Of a stretch of DNA of 64,000 bases, positions 1 through 11,793 are shown piece after piece. Positions within the stretch are counted from its first letter, which is position 1, and the number at the start of each line of letters is the position of its first letter. A program made the translations under genes and the position numbers. This stretch comes from Nepenthes gracilis (taxonomy: Eukaryota; Streptophyta; Magnoliopsida; Caryophyllales; Nepenthaceae), in contig BSYO01000011.1 in NCBI GenBank assembly GCA_033239525.1, positions 10,507,973-10,571,972 of the forward strand, written 5' to 3'. A model generated the notes under the pieces. It saw nothing but the letters and a program-made list of their open reading frames with translations, was not told where the DNA came from and did no database searches.

Positions 1-1756
1 CAATTTATAATATTGGAAAAAATTCATCCTGACATTTAAAGGAACGATTTAAACAAAAAAGGTCGGGGTATTATATTCAAAGTTGAATAAAAAGTCATAT
101 GAAAAATTCTAGTTAGATATTACAGTGAGTATGATAGAAGGTTGAATAATACTGAATTAAGAATGTCAAATTTTAAAATTCAGCATAGTGCATGAAGTAT
201 CAAAATAATTTATCAAAGGGTACTAGTGATAATGATAAACTTGATAGCACATATACAATAATAAGAGAAAAGATAGAGATAACCAAGTACTCGTTAGAAG
301 GGGATATCTGATACTACAATGACGAAGACATGTGGGAGAAAGGAACCAAGGAATCCCAGCCCCAATGTTTTTTTTTTTTTCTAATGGAACTTTAATATTA
401 AATTGAACACTCATTAAGTGTACTAAAAATTTAAATTGTATCATCATTTTATTATAATATTCAATTCAAGCCTATTGATAAATATTTTCCTTTAAATACC
501 AATATCGGTTTTCAAACTCAAGTTAAGATATACTTTCCTATATGAGTCAATTTCCCTAATTTGTCCACTGTAACTATTTAAAACAAATGCCACTTTCTCC
601 CTACATGAACATTTTAGAACGTCATTTCTTCAACAAACAACTCTCATGCGTTAAATTCTTCCAGGGTAAATAATTTGGCTTGATGACGATGTAATACGAT
701 TGTCATTTCAATTGCAACCTTAACTCTTTAAGTTCCATCGGTGCCATCCCATGAGGTCTTTGGAGATCGATGCGATTATTCCAGTTAGCTTGATCAAGAA
801 GTTGATCTTCTATACGGTGTTTATACCAACAATATGGTCGTAACGCATTTGGGAATCTTTTGAGTTGATAATAACACCTCTATTTGATAATTCATCCCAC
901 TCCGATGTACATGTGAGAGCCCTAAATCTTCCAAGAGTATACGGCTGGCGTGCCACACTACAACAGTCGGAGTCGAAACTCTCTTGATTGGGAATAGTGG
1001 AAGTTCTACTTGACTCTACGATTATCGTCGGTCGAACGGAGTTGGTTTCTTCTTCTTTGGCATACAACAATGCACGACGCATTGTCCCAAGTTACAAAGA
1101 ACCCGCTAATCTTTTGTCGCTTATCCATTAAGAAAAAAAAGGTGATGGTCCGATCTTGAAATCTGCAGCAATAGGTTTTTGGTGGTCCTCTTTTTTCAAA
1201 TAGCTGAACGATAGAAATTTACGCATTCACCGCCTAAGATTCACAAGTCAAGATGTTGAGAGCGTGTGCCGTGGGATGAGTTACTTCGTATGAATGCCAT
1301 TATAAGTTTTATAGGAGTCTCCTGTACTCGTATTTTATTGTCTCGACAACCTCTAAGATGAGAGAATTTTGAACCTAACCAATATTAATACTCTAGCCTA
1401 CCAATTTTCTCCTGATCCCAAAATATCCTAGACCCTAAACCCAAAATATAAGATAAATTTCACGTCACAAAATCACCAACGATTTTCTAAGTCCTCAAAA
1501 AAAAAAAAATACTATAAAATTCTCTTAAACTCAAAACGATTACTAATATCTCAAGTTCTCGAACAACTTAGTGAATCAAAATTTCCAAAATATCAAGCCC
1601 CAAAATTCCTCTAAAATACATACTATTCTTCACTTCGACTTACAAAACAAATTCAAGTCCTCAAATATCATTGATTTGCCTAACATCCTCATCCATTATC
1701 AATTTCAAAAATTATCAAGTATTCACACAGAACCTTAATTCGCTGATACCATTAAT
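1..1756 (-). mobile_element. Internal leader region of a minus-strand Ty3/gypsy element (element D), running off the left edge
   Basis: This stretch lies inside the element whose 5' LTR starts at 1757. Next to the LTR, the minus strand reads TGGTATCAGC (1742-1751), a match to the initiator-tRNA-Met primer binding site. The approximately 300 bases before it resemble the matching leader of element B near 55.0-55.3 kb, which supports the assignment. The only frame of any length is a 90-codon minus-strand frame at 810-1082; it matches no family I know and I make no gene call. The rest is AT-rich and shows no intact gag. Confidence 0.5.
1742..1751 (-). other. Primer binding site, initiator tRNA-Met type (element D)
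   Basis: The minus strand reads TGGTATCAGC. The first nine bases match the usual plant retrotransposon primer site TGGTATCAGAGC. It starts five bases inside the LTR edge, as expected for reverse-transcription priming. Confidence 0.6.
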
Positions 1757-2394
1757 TGTAATGACCCGAGCTCGAATCCCCGAACCAGACCTAGACCATC
1801 ACGGTAAAAGTCTTGAATCATCCTAAATTTTAAAAATTACACATCATTAATTAACTCAACATCATCAAAAGATCATCAATGATCCTCATAAATGCATCAT
1901 AAATTAAACATCTATATTAGCAATAATAATAACTTCAATAAATGACATTGATGTCCCAAAATATCAATTCTCATAAAAAAATCTAGCACAAGTCGAATAA
2001 TAACTAAATCAAAATCTTAAATCCCCATTCGGAAAATCTCGAACTCTTATATTACATCTATCTAGTGGCTATCCAAAAGTCACGTGATCTCCTTGATCAT
2101 GATATCAATTTATCTAATCTGGAGCCAATAAAATACAAGAGTGAGTCGAATGTCCAGCAAGTAAATATAATCAACAATAGATGAGTACAATTAAACATCT
2201 CGGACAATAAAATAATAAATAAAATCAATAATATCATGTCATGGATCAACCACTGTCCAAGACTCAATAACATGTCGTGTCCACAACCTAAAGGCCATGT
2301 GAACGGCTAAGTATCGAGGAAGCAACATGCATTCCGTCAAATCCGATCATCAGCTCAATACGATATCACAATTATATGAACGACAGTAGTCTCC

Positions 2395-2910
2395 AGGGAC
2401 CTTATTCTACCGTAATGGACCAAAGGCCGTATATTTATGCCCCCGACGGCTGGGTGAGTACCATGAGGTTACCTGCTATCCATGGTATCCCCACTACCTC
2501 TACAGTCCACCCAGAGGCTGTACCCGTAGCATGCTGATATCATTTTCGATACCCCTCGCCAATAATATCCCATATATCATCCTCTACGATGGTCCATAGG
2601 TTATAAGCATCCCTCTCGACTAACTATACGAGATAACAAGAATCTGAACATCAGCTCAATTTGAGGTCACCACTGTACGAGATAATAAGAATCTTCCTTG
2701 ACCTTCTCTACCATAGTGAACCAAAGGCTATGTATTTATGCCCACAACGACTGGGTCATACAACGAGGTCATTCATGGTATTCCCACTACCCCTACAGTC
2801 ATCTCAGAGGCCGCACCCGTAGCATGCTCATACCATATCCAATACCCCTCGCCAATAATATCCCAGATATCATTCTCTACGATCGTCACTAGTTTATAAG
2901 CATCCCTTCT
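2395..2910. repeat. Tandem duplication (about 295-300 bp) inside the element D LTR
   Basis: Copy one is about 2395-2612 and copy two about 2695-2910. Both carry the same ordered landmarks: an ACCAAAGGC block, ATTTATGCC, a CCGTAGCATGCT block and CAATAATATCCCA. They have drifted by point changes and small indels. The ORF at 2698-2892 is a by-product of this repeat and is not a gene. Confidence 0.75.
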
Positions 2911-3344
2911 CAATATCAACGACCTCAACCTCAGGAATGGAATCAGTATTGGAAAAGTATAGACTACTCTACGATCCCACAGACTCTCATACGCCTGGAT
3001 ACCATAAAGTCTTCGTACACCCTCATTTACTTATCTATAGAGTACCAATAAAATATACACACACGGTCAAAGCCAACACAAAGATTGATCGCCACGGGAT
3101 AGGGGAGAATCCAAGTAAATATCAGAAATTCGGCCAACCATATATATATATATGTATATTTTATTGGCCCTCTCGACGTGTCGAATCTCACAATTTTATC
3201 GTTATCGCACTAGCCCGCGATTCTCATCTTATTTAATTACCTCAATTAATTCCACAAAATCTACCCAAAATAATAATTCCTGATAACTTTCTCTTCAATT
3301 ACTTTATAATTTCAATGTGTATATACATATACATCACTTACTTT

Positions 3345-3347
3345 CAA

Positions 3348-3380
<33 letters not shown>

Positions 3381-3790
3381 AACATATACACACACCCCCA
3401 TACGGTAGCAACATTGCCAGCATACACAAGCCTTCACACACATACCCACACCCAGACACGGCAACAACCCTTCCAACAGCTCAGGCCACACGCATGCCCA
3501 GCAGCTTCCTCGTTCGAACATCTCATGGATTCACAAGGCTTCACAGCAGCACTGCATAACCACCCCAATAGTACTCTCACCAACACACCACGGCACATCT
3601 ACACACAACCACGCACACGCAGATATACATAATATATTTACACATATATACACGTATATACACATACACAATACACAATAAATATATGCATATAATCTGC
3701 CAGTATACACTGCCATATGCCGCCTACACACCGCGCACATGCCGACCTCCACCTGCACAACGCCGGCAGCAATCAACCAACAGAGCATGG
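3345..3790. repeat. CA-rich simple-sequence tract in the LTR
   Basis: It opens with a pure CA run at about 3350-3375 and continues as interrupted CACA/TATACA sequence. Several frames rich in His/Thr or Cys/Val cross it on both strands; these come from the repeat. A similar tract occurs at 56860-57270 in the LTR of element B. Confidence 0.75.
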
Positions 3791-4195
3791 AGCTCTATTT
3801 TCTCACCATTTTAGCTGGCCACGAAGAATAGAGCAAGAGGCTCTGTTCTTTTCACCCATTTTGACTTCCCACAATTTATTAATATTTATATTTATTACTG
3901 TTATTAAAAATATTTATTATCTCATTACCCTTACCATAATATTTAAATTTTTAATTAATTATATATATATTTATTTATTTATTTTATTTTCAGTCAATAA
4001 ATTTTGACACACTAAGATTATCTAATATTAATTCATTTAGGTTAGTTGGTAATTAATTTAATCTAACTCACTAACTAGTTTAAATTTAAGTTAATAGTCT
4101 AATTATTTAAATCTAAAAGTAATTAAAAATAATTATTAAAACTTAATTTATCAATTTTATTTTCTTAAGATAATAAAAATATTTGGAACATTACA

Positions 4196-4771
4196 GTTTG
4201 ATACGGACAATAATTCAGTACAAGATATCTCTTCAGTTTTTAGAAATTTTACGGGTCTTGTGTTTTATATTTTACACGGTTGTATTGTATTATCCATTCC
4301 CTCTGATTTATATGCACTATTTATATATATATATGATACTTGTTGAACTCTAAACTCACATTTTCATATTTTATCCCTTCAGACCAATGGCTTGGATACG
4401 CTTATAGAGTTTGACGTTATCTGATGTGGCAGGTTTCTATCGGTGAGTAGAGATATTCATATTGGTTATATCTCTTATCTCGAGAATATATTATGATTCT
4501 GTCTTTGATCGGATAAGAGCCTTGATCCATGTATGAGATATATTGGAGTTATAGTATTATACTGAATACCTCCATTGCGATCTTGAATGGTAGGTCGTGT
4601 ATTATATTGTCCGGATTCATATTCGATGAGATCTATTGCGGGTTTTTTTATGTCAGATCCTGTATATGTAGGGATTGTCACGCTCGAGTTAGGTTTTTAT
4701 GATTAATAAAAATATTATTATGAATTTTATCTAAATCTAACCAATTCATTCATTGTAAGATCATCAATAGA
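4196..4771. other. Unassigned AT-rich spacer before the LINE
   Basis: No coding similarity was seen. It includes a TATATATATATG stretch near 4320-4335. It may be older repeat sequence into which the LINE at 4772 inserted. I found no target-site duplication here that matches the LINE 3' flank. Confidence 0.3.
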
Positions 4772-7700
4772 ATTGATGGCTCATCAGTCCTCATTTCCTT
4801 CATTTACGCCTCCAACTCTGTGATTGCTCGGAGATCTCTCTAGGACAACTTGCGCGCCATCCATCACCGCTTATCTAGTGCCCCTTGGGCTATGTTGGGC
4901 GACTTTAATGCCATTAGAGCGCCTTCCGAGAACCTGGGCGGTTGCTGGCATGGTAACAGCGCTAAGGACCTTGATAGGTGCCTCATCGATTGTGATCTCC
5001 ATGACCTGTGCTTTGATGGTGCTTTTTTCACCTGGAATTACGGCCGCAATCCGGGACCCCGCATCTTCCGCAAGCTAGATAGAGTTGTTGTCAATGGCCC
5101 TTGGCTAGCGGAGCTTCGCTACACTGCCTCCTTCCCTCCGCCTTGCCTTTCGGATCATTCTCCCTGTTTGCTGAACCCTATCTCCTCAAGGCCCAAAAAA
5201 GCGGGCTGCTTTCGATTCAATAATTTTCTCACCCAACATCCTTGTTTTGTCTCCACTGTTCAACAATGTTGGGACAGTAATATTCAAGGGGTCCCCATGT
5301 TTCGAGTTGTCTCTAAGCATAGGCTCTTAAAAGATAGGCTTAAAGACATCAATCGCAACATGGGAGATGTCTCTGAAGGTGTCTCTCGTACACAGCAGGC
5401 CCTTGAGGACTTTCAAAAGAATGGTTCGTCCAATGTCCCTCAAATCGGGGCTAATGTTGAGGATATTCTTCTCGCTGACTACCGTAGAGCGTTGAGACTT
5501 GAGCTTGACCTCCTTCAACAGAAGGCGAAAATCCGTTGGATTAGGAACGATGATCAATGCACGAAATACTTTTTCCAATCAATTGCTGCCAATCACAATA
5601 AAAATCGGATTCTCTCCTTAACCAAAGAGGATGGATCGTCTACGAACAACCTGGAGGAAGTTCAGCAATTATTCATCGATCACTTCACTCATCTTTTGGG
5701 ATCCGATCGAAGTGAGCCGTTCCCAAAGGAGCGGCTCCGTCCTTTCATCTTACACTCTGTCCCTGCCGGAATCCGTCAAGAGCTCTGCAAGCCATTCTCT
5801 GATGAGGAGGTCCGGATGATGCTTTTATCCATTGATGATAACAAAGCTCCTGAGCCGGACGGATTTTCTGCCAAATTCTTCAAAGAAGCCTGGAACATCA
5901 TTGGTCCCTCCATTATCGAAGCCATTCTTGACTTCTTTCAGCATGGGAAGTTATTAAAACAAATTAATGCGACCTTGTTATGCTTAATCCCAAAAATCAA
6001 ATCCCCTTCAAAGGTCTCTGATTTCCGCCCCATCGCCTATTGCAATGTTCTTTATAAGATCATCTCCAAGCTCATTGTCAACCGCATTAAACCCTCTCTT
6101 CCTTTCCTGGTTGCAAAGGGGCAGACTGCTTTTGTTCCTGGCCGGTGCATTGGAGATAACATTCTTCTTGCACAGGAGCTTCTCCATAAATACCACCTGA
6201 ACAAGGATGTCCCCCGTTGTGCTATTAAAGTGAATTTGATGAAGGCTTATGACTCTATTCATTGGGATTTCATCTTAGCGGTTCTTGAGCTGATGGATTT
6301 CCCTCCACTCATGATCAAATGGATAAGCCAATGCATTTCCACTACATCTTTTTCGTTAAGCCTTAATGGTGAATCGGTGGGCTTTTTTCGTGGTGCTAAA
6401 GGGCTAAGACAGGGGGACCCGCTCTCTCCCTATCTTTTCGTCCTTGGGATGGAAGTCCTAAATGGCATTCTTGAAAGAATGACTCAGACTAATCCGGACT
6501 TCCAGTTCCACTGAAAATGCGCGGATACTAGAACCGTGATGCTTGGCTTTGTGGATGATATTCTGCTTTTTTCTAAAGCAGATTGTAAATCCATTCAGGC
6601 CCTGCATGAGAGTCTCTTAATGTTCAGTTCTCTATTTGGGCTTACTCCTAACCCGGATAAGAGTGCGGTCTTTTGTTGTTCCACAAGCAAGACCACTAGA
6701 AGGGGCATTCTCAACATTCTCGGTTTCGGTCTGGGTTATCTCCCTGTCAAATATCTCGGAGTCCCCCTCATAACCACGAAGTTGTCAGCCTCGGATTGTA
6801 AACCACTCCTTGATAGAGTTGATCAACGTATTTCTTCTTGGAAAAACCGCTGGCTCTCCTTTGCGGGTAGGCTTCAATTGATTTCATCTATACTTTCCAC
6901 TATCCATCACTACTGGGCCTCCCTTTTCATCCTTCCAAAAGCCATCTTGAAGCGCATTGAAAAATCCATACGCTCTTTTCTTTGGCATGGATGCTCTGCT
7001 GGTCTCTCCTCCGCCAAGGTTGCCTGGACTGATGTGTGCTCCCCTAAAGAGGAAGGCGGCTTAGGTTTAAAAAATCTGAGCGCGTCTAATAAAGCTCTCC
7101 TGGCCCGTCATTTCTGGAGGATTATCACTAAGGACCCAAGCTCCATCTGGGTCACTTGGTGTCACGTCTACCGTATCAAAGACCGTTGCATTTGGACCAT
7201 CAAAGTTCCTGATTCTGTCCCGTGCAGTTGGAAAAAGTTAATGAATCTTCGTGTTACCCTTCGCAATATGATCCGGCACCATATTGGTAACGGACGCGGC
7301 ACCTTTCTCTAGCTTGATTCTTGGCACCCGCTAGGTTCGCTTCATGAAAGATTTAATGAGAGAATCAGATGTATCACAGGCTTGCCTTTGGATGCCAAGG
7401 TCAAGGACATCATCAGGAATGGAGTATGGAACTGGCCAAACCCCTTTGATATGGAGGTTGATAGGATTTTGAATAACATGCCTAATTATCTCCCTGACCC
7501 TGCTCGCGAGGATGTGGTGGTATGGACTGCCGATCGGAGTGGGCTCTTTTCTTCAAAATCCGCCTTTGAGCTTTTTCGTGAATCGAAAGGTGTGGTGGAG
7601 TGATTCAGCCTTGTCTAGAGCCCCAAGTCAATCCCGGCTCACACATTTATTCTCTGACTTGCGATCCGCCAGAGACTTAGCACTCTTGATAGAATTGCCA

Positions 7701-8092
7701 ATTACCTTCATATTCCTGCGTTATGTATACTCTGTTCCTCTGGAAGGGAGTGTTATGACCACCTTTTCTTCAATCGTCCTTTCTTCTCGTCTGTCTGGAG
7801 GCAAATGCACCACATAGCGGGGTGTAGATGGCCCCACACTAATTGGAATTCTAATATCTTGTGGGCTGCTAAACGATGGAAGGGTAAAAATCTCAAAGTA
7901 TTATCGTTTCGCCTCACTCTTGCTGCTTCTGTCTATTTTATCTGGAGGGAGAGGAACCATCATATGTTTAAGGATTCGAGGATTCTTAATGAAACCCAAA
8001 TGGTCACCCAGATCTCTGCGGCAGTCCGGGGGAAAATTGAGGCTTCCCACAGCGCCTTTACTGTGCAGGACAGGCCGATTTTGGAAAGGTAG
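4772..8092 (+). pseudogene. LINE ORF2: endonuclease (partial), reverse transcriptase, zinc-binding C-terminal domain
   Basis: In the intact family this protein nicks target DNA and reverse-transcribes the LINE RNA there. The frame opens in the back half of the endonuclease (LGDFNAIR near 4890, then LSDHSP near 5150). The reverse transcriptase follows, with KAPEPDGFSAKFF (about 5848), FRPIAYCNVLYK (about 6023), GLRQGDPLSPYLF (about 6400) and the catalytic GFVDDILLF (about 6545). A zf-RVT-like region lies at about 7630-8000, with WRERNHHMF near 7945. One frame is kept throughout, broken by six nonsense codons: TAG 4841, TGA 6512, TAG 7310, TGA 7601, TAG 7616 and TGA 7655. No frameshift is needed. 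The catalytic Asp pair survives, although the usual FADD is FVDD. It cannot give a full protein. Confidence 0.85.
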
Positions 8093-9590
8093 AACATTTC
8101 CTATTCTAACTCTCATCCGGAGGACTGGACCTCTGTCTGACATTTGGAGGTGTGCTGGTGTATCTCATTGGTGGATCTTGAGCAGCTGAAGGTGCGCTGA
8201 AGGTGCAGGACAGTGCGCTGAAGGTGCAGGACAGGCAAATATTGGAAAGATGGAACATTCTTTGCTCCAACTTACACTCGGATGTCGGATTTTCCGGATT
8301 GAATTTGGAGGTTGTGACTTGATTCCGGAGTTGATTGAGGTTGACATATCAGGTTTCGGAGTGGATTGAGGTTGGCGGCTCTGGATTCGGAGTGTTTTTC
8401 TCATCCTTGTTTTTGAGGACTCCGAGTCCGGTGTTTTAAAAAAAAAATCTCTGTCCTTGGTTTTGTGGACTCCGGATTCTAGAGTGCTTTGTGCGTTCCT
8501 TTTTTCGGCACTTGTTGGATTTCGGTTCCTTCTTTTTGTGCCAAAAAAAAATCTTTCTGTCCTTGCTTTTGTGGACTCCGGTTCCGGAGTGCTTTGTGCG
8601 TTTCCTTTTCCGGCGCTTGTAGGATTTCGGTTCCTTCTTTTTGTGCCATAAAAAAAAACTGTCCTTGTTTTTTTGAACTCCGGATTCCGGAGTGCTTTGT
8701 GCGCTGTTGGTTTCCGGCGCTTGGAGGACTCCGGTCTCCGGAGTGTTTTTGTTTTGTGGCGTTGGCTCTTTCTTTTTGTGCTTCCCAAAAAAAAAAACAA
8801 AAGAGTAAGCGGTTTCTGTCGCTGTGCTGTGAACTCCGGACTCCGGAGTGCCTTTTTGTTCGCTGCTTTATCCGGCGCTCTTGTGGACTCCGGATTCTGA
8901 AGTTCGTATTTGTTCGAGTTTGGCTAGAGTGCTTCCTCTTATCCGGTGATCATAAAGCCGGTCCATCTTTTTCAGGTGCTCATAAATCTGAACTCTCCAA
9001 CTTGCAAGCATTCCGGAGTCCATTTGCTTCCCTAATAGGAAGGACGGAGTGGCTTCTGCGCCTTGCTGGCCGGAGTGCTTGATGCTTCTCTTGGACGGAG
9101 TGGATTTTCTTGGCTGGAGTGTCCTCTTTGCGATCATTTTCGTAGTTCCAGTGCTTCACAAAAAGAATTTCCAGGACCATGCTCATGCTGATGGATGCTG
9201 ATCTGTTGGGAACTCCTAGTCTGTGCAGCTGCTGCTGATTTTTCGCTGGCGTTGGGGCTGGGGTGTGCTGCTGTTGCCTATTGCTTCCTGCTGTTGGAAA
9301 ACTAGGGGTGCAATTAGGTTTTAGCAGCATTGTTTTGCTGTAGTAAGTTCTTCGGGGCGATCGGATGTTGTTGATCCAGTCGGCTCGGGAGTAACTGATT
9401 TTGAATCTACTTATGTATATTGACAGAGTTCATATTCTGTTTTCTGTTGATCGTTATCCTCTTAGAGGTTTTTTGAGGTATTTTCTGATATACCAGTTGC
9501 TCGGGGCATGCCCTAGTGTTTTATGTTCTAACTCCAAGTCAAAAAACTTGGAGTTATAACATTGATTTTGTAAATTTTTTTCTTTAATCC
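8093..9590 (+). other. LINE 3' region (non-coding)
   Basis: The sequence between the ORF2 stop and the tail carries the CTCCGG hairpin array (8469-8903), short A-runs inside the repeats and T/G-rich sequence. Frames across it on both strands come from the repeat and resemble no protein. Near 8200-8240 the segment GCGCTGAAGGTGCAGGACAG is directly repeated. The region ends in a T-rich stretch before the tail. Confidence 0.6.
8457..8905 (+). repeat. Tandem units (about 100 bp) with a repeated palindrome ACTCCGG-N2/3-CCGGAGT
   Basis: Three units of about 100-107 bp share a GTGGACTCCGG...GAGTGCTTTGTGCG block, a CGGTTCCTTC block, TTTTTGTGCCA and an A-run. Each opens with a near-perfect palindrome. 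Perfect copies lie at 8575-8590, 8677-8693, 8728-8744 and 8833-8849. Decayed copies lie at 8469-8485 and 8887-8903. In RNA each perfect copy could form a 7-bp stem with a 2-3-nt loop. Confidence 0.85.
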
Positions 9591-9616
9591 CAAATACATA
9601 TACTTACCAAAAAAAG

Positions 9617-10239
9617 ATTTTATTTTGACCTGTATATATTGTTTTCCTAGATTGTAATAGATCATATCCATATGACCTCCCTCACTCGAATCCCCTCATT
9701 GTAAGTACATGAAGCAAATAATTGCTATTTAAAGAGAGTATTTATTAATGATGGAAGCTCCAAAAACCTTTTATACTTTGATGCTTACACCCGACTTGGG
9801 CCAACTTGCCAATGGCTTAGTCTCTCGAAAGGTCCACTGTATGAGTTAGACAACCAACTAGCCAAAGTCAAAGGTTGATAGGCCTAGAGATAACTTGTTG
9901 AGATTATTCCATGATATCATCTTAAAAGCTAACAATGCTTATCGTAAAACCACCTCTGGCTAATAATACCATCCTCAGGTGACCAATCCCAATGAGATTT
10001 AGAACGGTCACCACGTTCCTAACCTCAAAATGAAATTTTCAACCTTGTCAAAGATTTGTGAGGTGAAAGGCCACCAAGTGGTATTGAGGCATTACTACCT
10101 AACTAAGCTTTGAGGACCTAAATCAACACAACTACTAAGGGACCATCTACGCAACAAGGGACCCCATTGAAAGTTGTCAACGAGGTACACCTTGGACCCA
10201 TCCATGGTAGAAAAATACATGCAAGTCAACTTGGTGTTG
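9617..10239. other. Unassigned repeat-derived sequence between the LINE and a copia fragment
   Basis: Short coding-like stretches occur on the plus strand but stops are frequent in every frame, and no family could be named. Because it lies directly upstream of a copia RT fragment on the same strand, it may be decayed copia sequence. Confidence 0.3.
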
Positions 10240-10440
10240 GTGGAAGTGTTTAATAGAGTGCAAATACATTAATTTGATATTAACAATTTTTTATTGCATG
10301 GTGATTTGAATGATGATATCCACATGCATAAGCCATTGGGATATAATAGAAGAGAACCCACTGAGTGTGCAAGCTTTTGAAAGGAATTTATGAGCTCAAA
10401 GAAGCTTCTAGAAGATGATACTCAAAATTTAAAATCATTA
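10240..10440 (+). pseudogene. Ty1/copia reverse transcriptase fragment
   Basis: Around 10275-10350 the plus strand reads DINNFLLHGDLNDDIHMHKP, the copia RT block usually seen as DVKNAFLHGDLxEEVYMxxP. After a frame change it continues as VCKLLKGIYELKEASRR (about 10365-10415), the conserved VCxLxKSLYGLKQAxR block. Stops and the frame change show it is dead. The fragment is too short and broken to be a gene. Confidence 0.75.
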
Positions 10441-10499
10441 AATATCTATTAAAATTTTAATATTATTCAATTATAAAATAATTACCTCATAAATATATC

Positions 10500-11290
10500 A
10501 TGTAAATATCTAAAAAAAATACAAATTATTAAGAGTCATGGGTCACAACCCAAGAGAAAACTATCAAGCCTCTACCATAAAGCTACTACTTTCTAGAGTC
10601 CTCTCTACCTAGAAGTCTCACATCAAATGTAGGATCCCCTATTAATTCTATGTACTCAACTCAAATTTAGATGATGGTAAATCAAACACCTAACAAATAA
10701 TAATAATAATCAATGATGCATAGCAATCATCAAACATTTTGAATATATAATATCTAAAATATAATAACCATAACAGTAATATAAAACTCAATAATAACCT
10801 CTATCTGAGAATTTATAATTCATTATAGCTACCACTCAAAAGTAATAACAAGTATAGGTTCCATTGGACCCTCATACCATGAAGATAAGAGGATTTCATA
10901 AAATTTGAATCTTATCAATAAGTGAGAATCTCCCAAAGTCCAACACCACGAGAAAAAAAAGAAATTTTCTAAATTCAAATATTAGTAAGAACTATCTAAA
11001 CAGTCCAAATTTGAATAGCAATAAATCATCATAAATTTCATAGAATTTGAATATCATTGAATCCAACTCATGGATTCTACTAAATATAATCCATGAATGT
11101 TACTAAATTTCGAACTTAAGAGGTATCAATAATAATGGCATATCATGAAAATTCTCTTAGATCTTATTCTACTAATGTAAACCAAAGTCACATATGTCGT
11201 CTCCCATAAGCTGATTATGTATTACAAGATAACTAATACTTTTAAGTTTGATACGCAATGAAATTTATGGTCTACTAAGACTCTATTAAA
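10500..11290 (-). mobile_element. Fragment of a minus-oriented LTR of the element D/B family
   Basis: The block near 11160-11200 (CTTATTCTACTAATGTAAAC, then CAAAGTCACATATGTCG) matches the landmark seen in the LTRs at about 2401-2440 and 56095-56130. The surrounding AT-rich sequence has the same character. Neither end is recognisable. No gene is present. Confidence 0.4.
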
Positions 11291-11379
11291 CAAAATACAA
11301 ACATCTCACCAGCGTATATTTTTTTCTACCCGCAAAGCATAGAAATTTTCTCAACAAGTCAAATCTAATATCCTTTACC

Positions 11380-11793
11380 GTGATATCCATTAATAGCATA
11401 CTATACAGTAGTATGCCTGATCCATGCATGAGTGCCATTTCTTGAGTGGCAACACTCGAGACACGCTCGTGGTACGCCTGAGGCGCCATTTGCTGAGAGC
11501 GAGTGCTCGAGGCACTCCTAAGGCATTCTCAAGGTGCCATTGGTCGAATGCCAACACTCGAGTAATGAGGAGCAGACCTTGTGCCAGATTGAGCGTGCCT
11601 GATGTGTACCCGTGGTGCACTCAAATGCCGAGGTGTGCATTTTTAAGCGATCATATTTTTTAACCTCGTTTTTTAGCCTTTTTATAAATAGCCACCTTTT
11701 TCTCCTTATTTCTAACTTTTGGAGAAATATTTTGACAACCGTTCAGTGAAAAAGTTCTCACTTTTGTACTTATTAATTGCTCCATTTGAGAAA
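11380..11793 (+). mobile_element. U3/promoter fragment of a CTCGAG-rich LTR
   Basis: Three CTCGAG hexamers (11455, 11506, 11557) sit among GGCGCC- and GAGTGC-type words. The TATA-like TTTATAAATAGCC lies near 11678, followed by pyrimidine-rich sequence. Layout and wording match the U3 of the LTRs at 11794, 33922 and 34335. It breaks off exactly where the next LTR begins (TGTAATGACCC at 11794). Confidence 0.55.

Larger units (their letters stand above)
1757..4195 (-). mobile_element. 5' LTR of element D (2.4 kb)
   Basis: The ends are TGTAATG and CATTACA, a perfect 7-bp inverted repeat, and a tRNA-Met primer site lies just outside the left end. The LTR therefore belongs to a minus-strand element. 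Inside are a direct duplication of about 0.3 kb (2395-2910) and a CA-rich tract (3345-3790). Both have counterparts in the 5' LTR of element B, so the two belong to one family. The bases after the right end do not repeat those before the left end, as expected when the partner LTR lies outside the window. Confidence 0.65.
4772..9616 (+). mobile_element. 5'-truncated L1-type LINE retrotransposon
   Basis: The element begins inside the endonuclease domain of ORF2, so its promoter, ORF1 and the endonuclease N-terminus are missing; such 5' truncation is usual for LINEs. ORF2 is followed by a 1.5-kb 3' region containing hairpin repeats, and the tail near 9600-9616 reads TACTTACCAAAAAAAG. A similar tail (TTACTTACTAAAAAAG on the minus strand) ends the LINE derivative at 47974, which supports this as the LINE 3' terminus. 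No target-site duplication was recognised. Confidence 0.8.

Noticed and set aside
3312..3632. His/Thr-rich and Cys/Val-rich frames on both strands
   Set aside because: Translations of a CA microsatellite in an LTR.
8165..9082. 211-codon minus and 197-codon plus frames with repeated motifs
   Set aside because: Both come from the 100-bp tandem repeat and hairpins in the LINE 3' region. The repeated peptides merely follow the DNA repeat.
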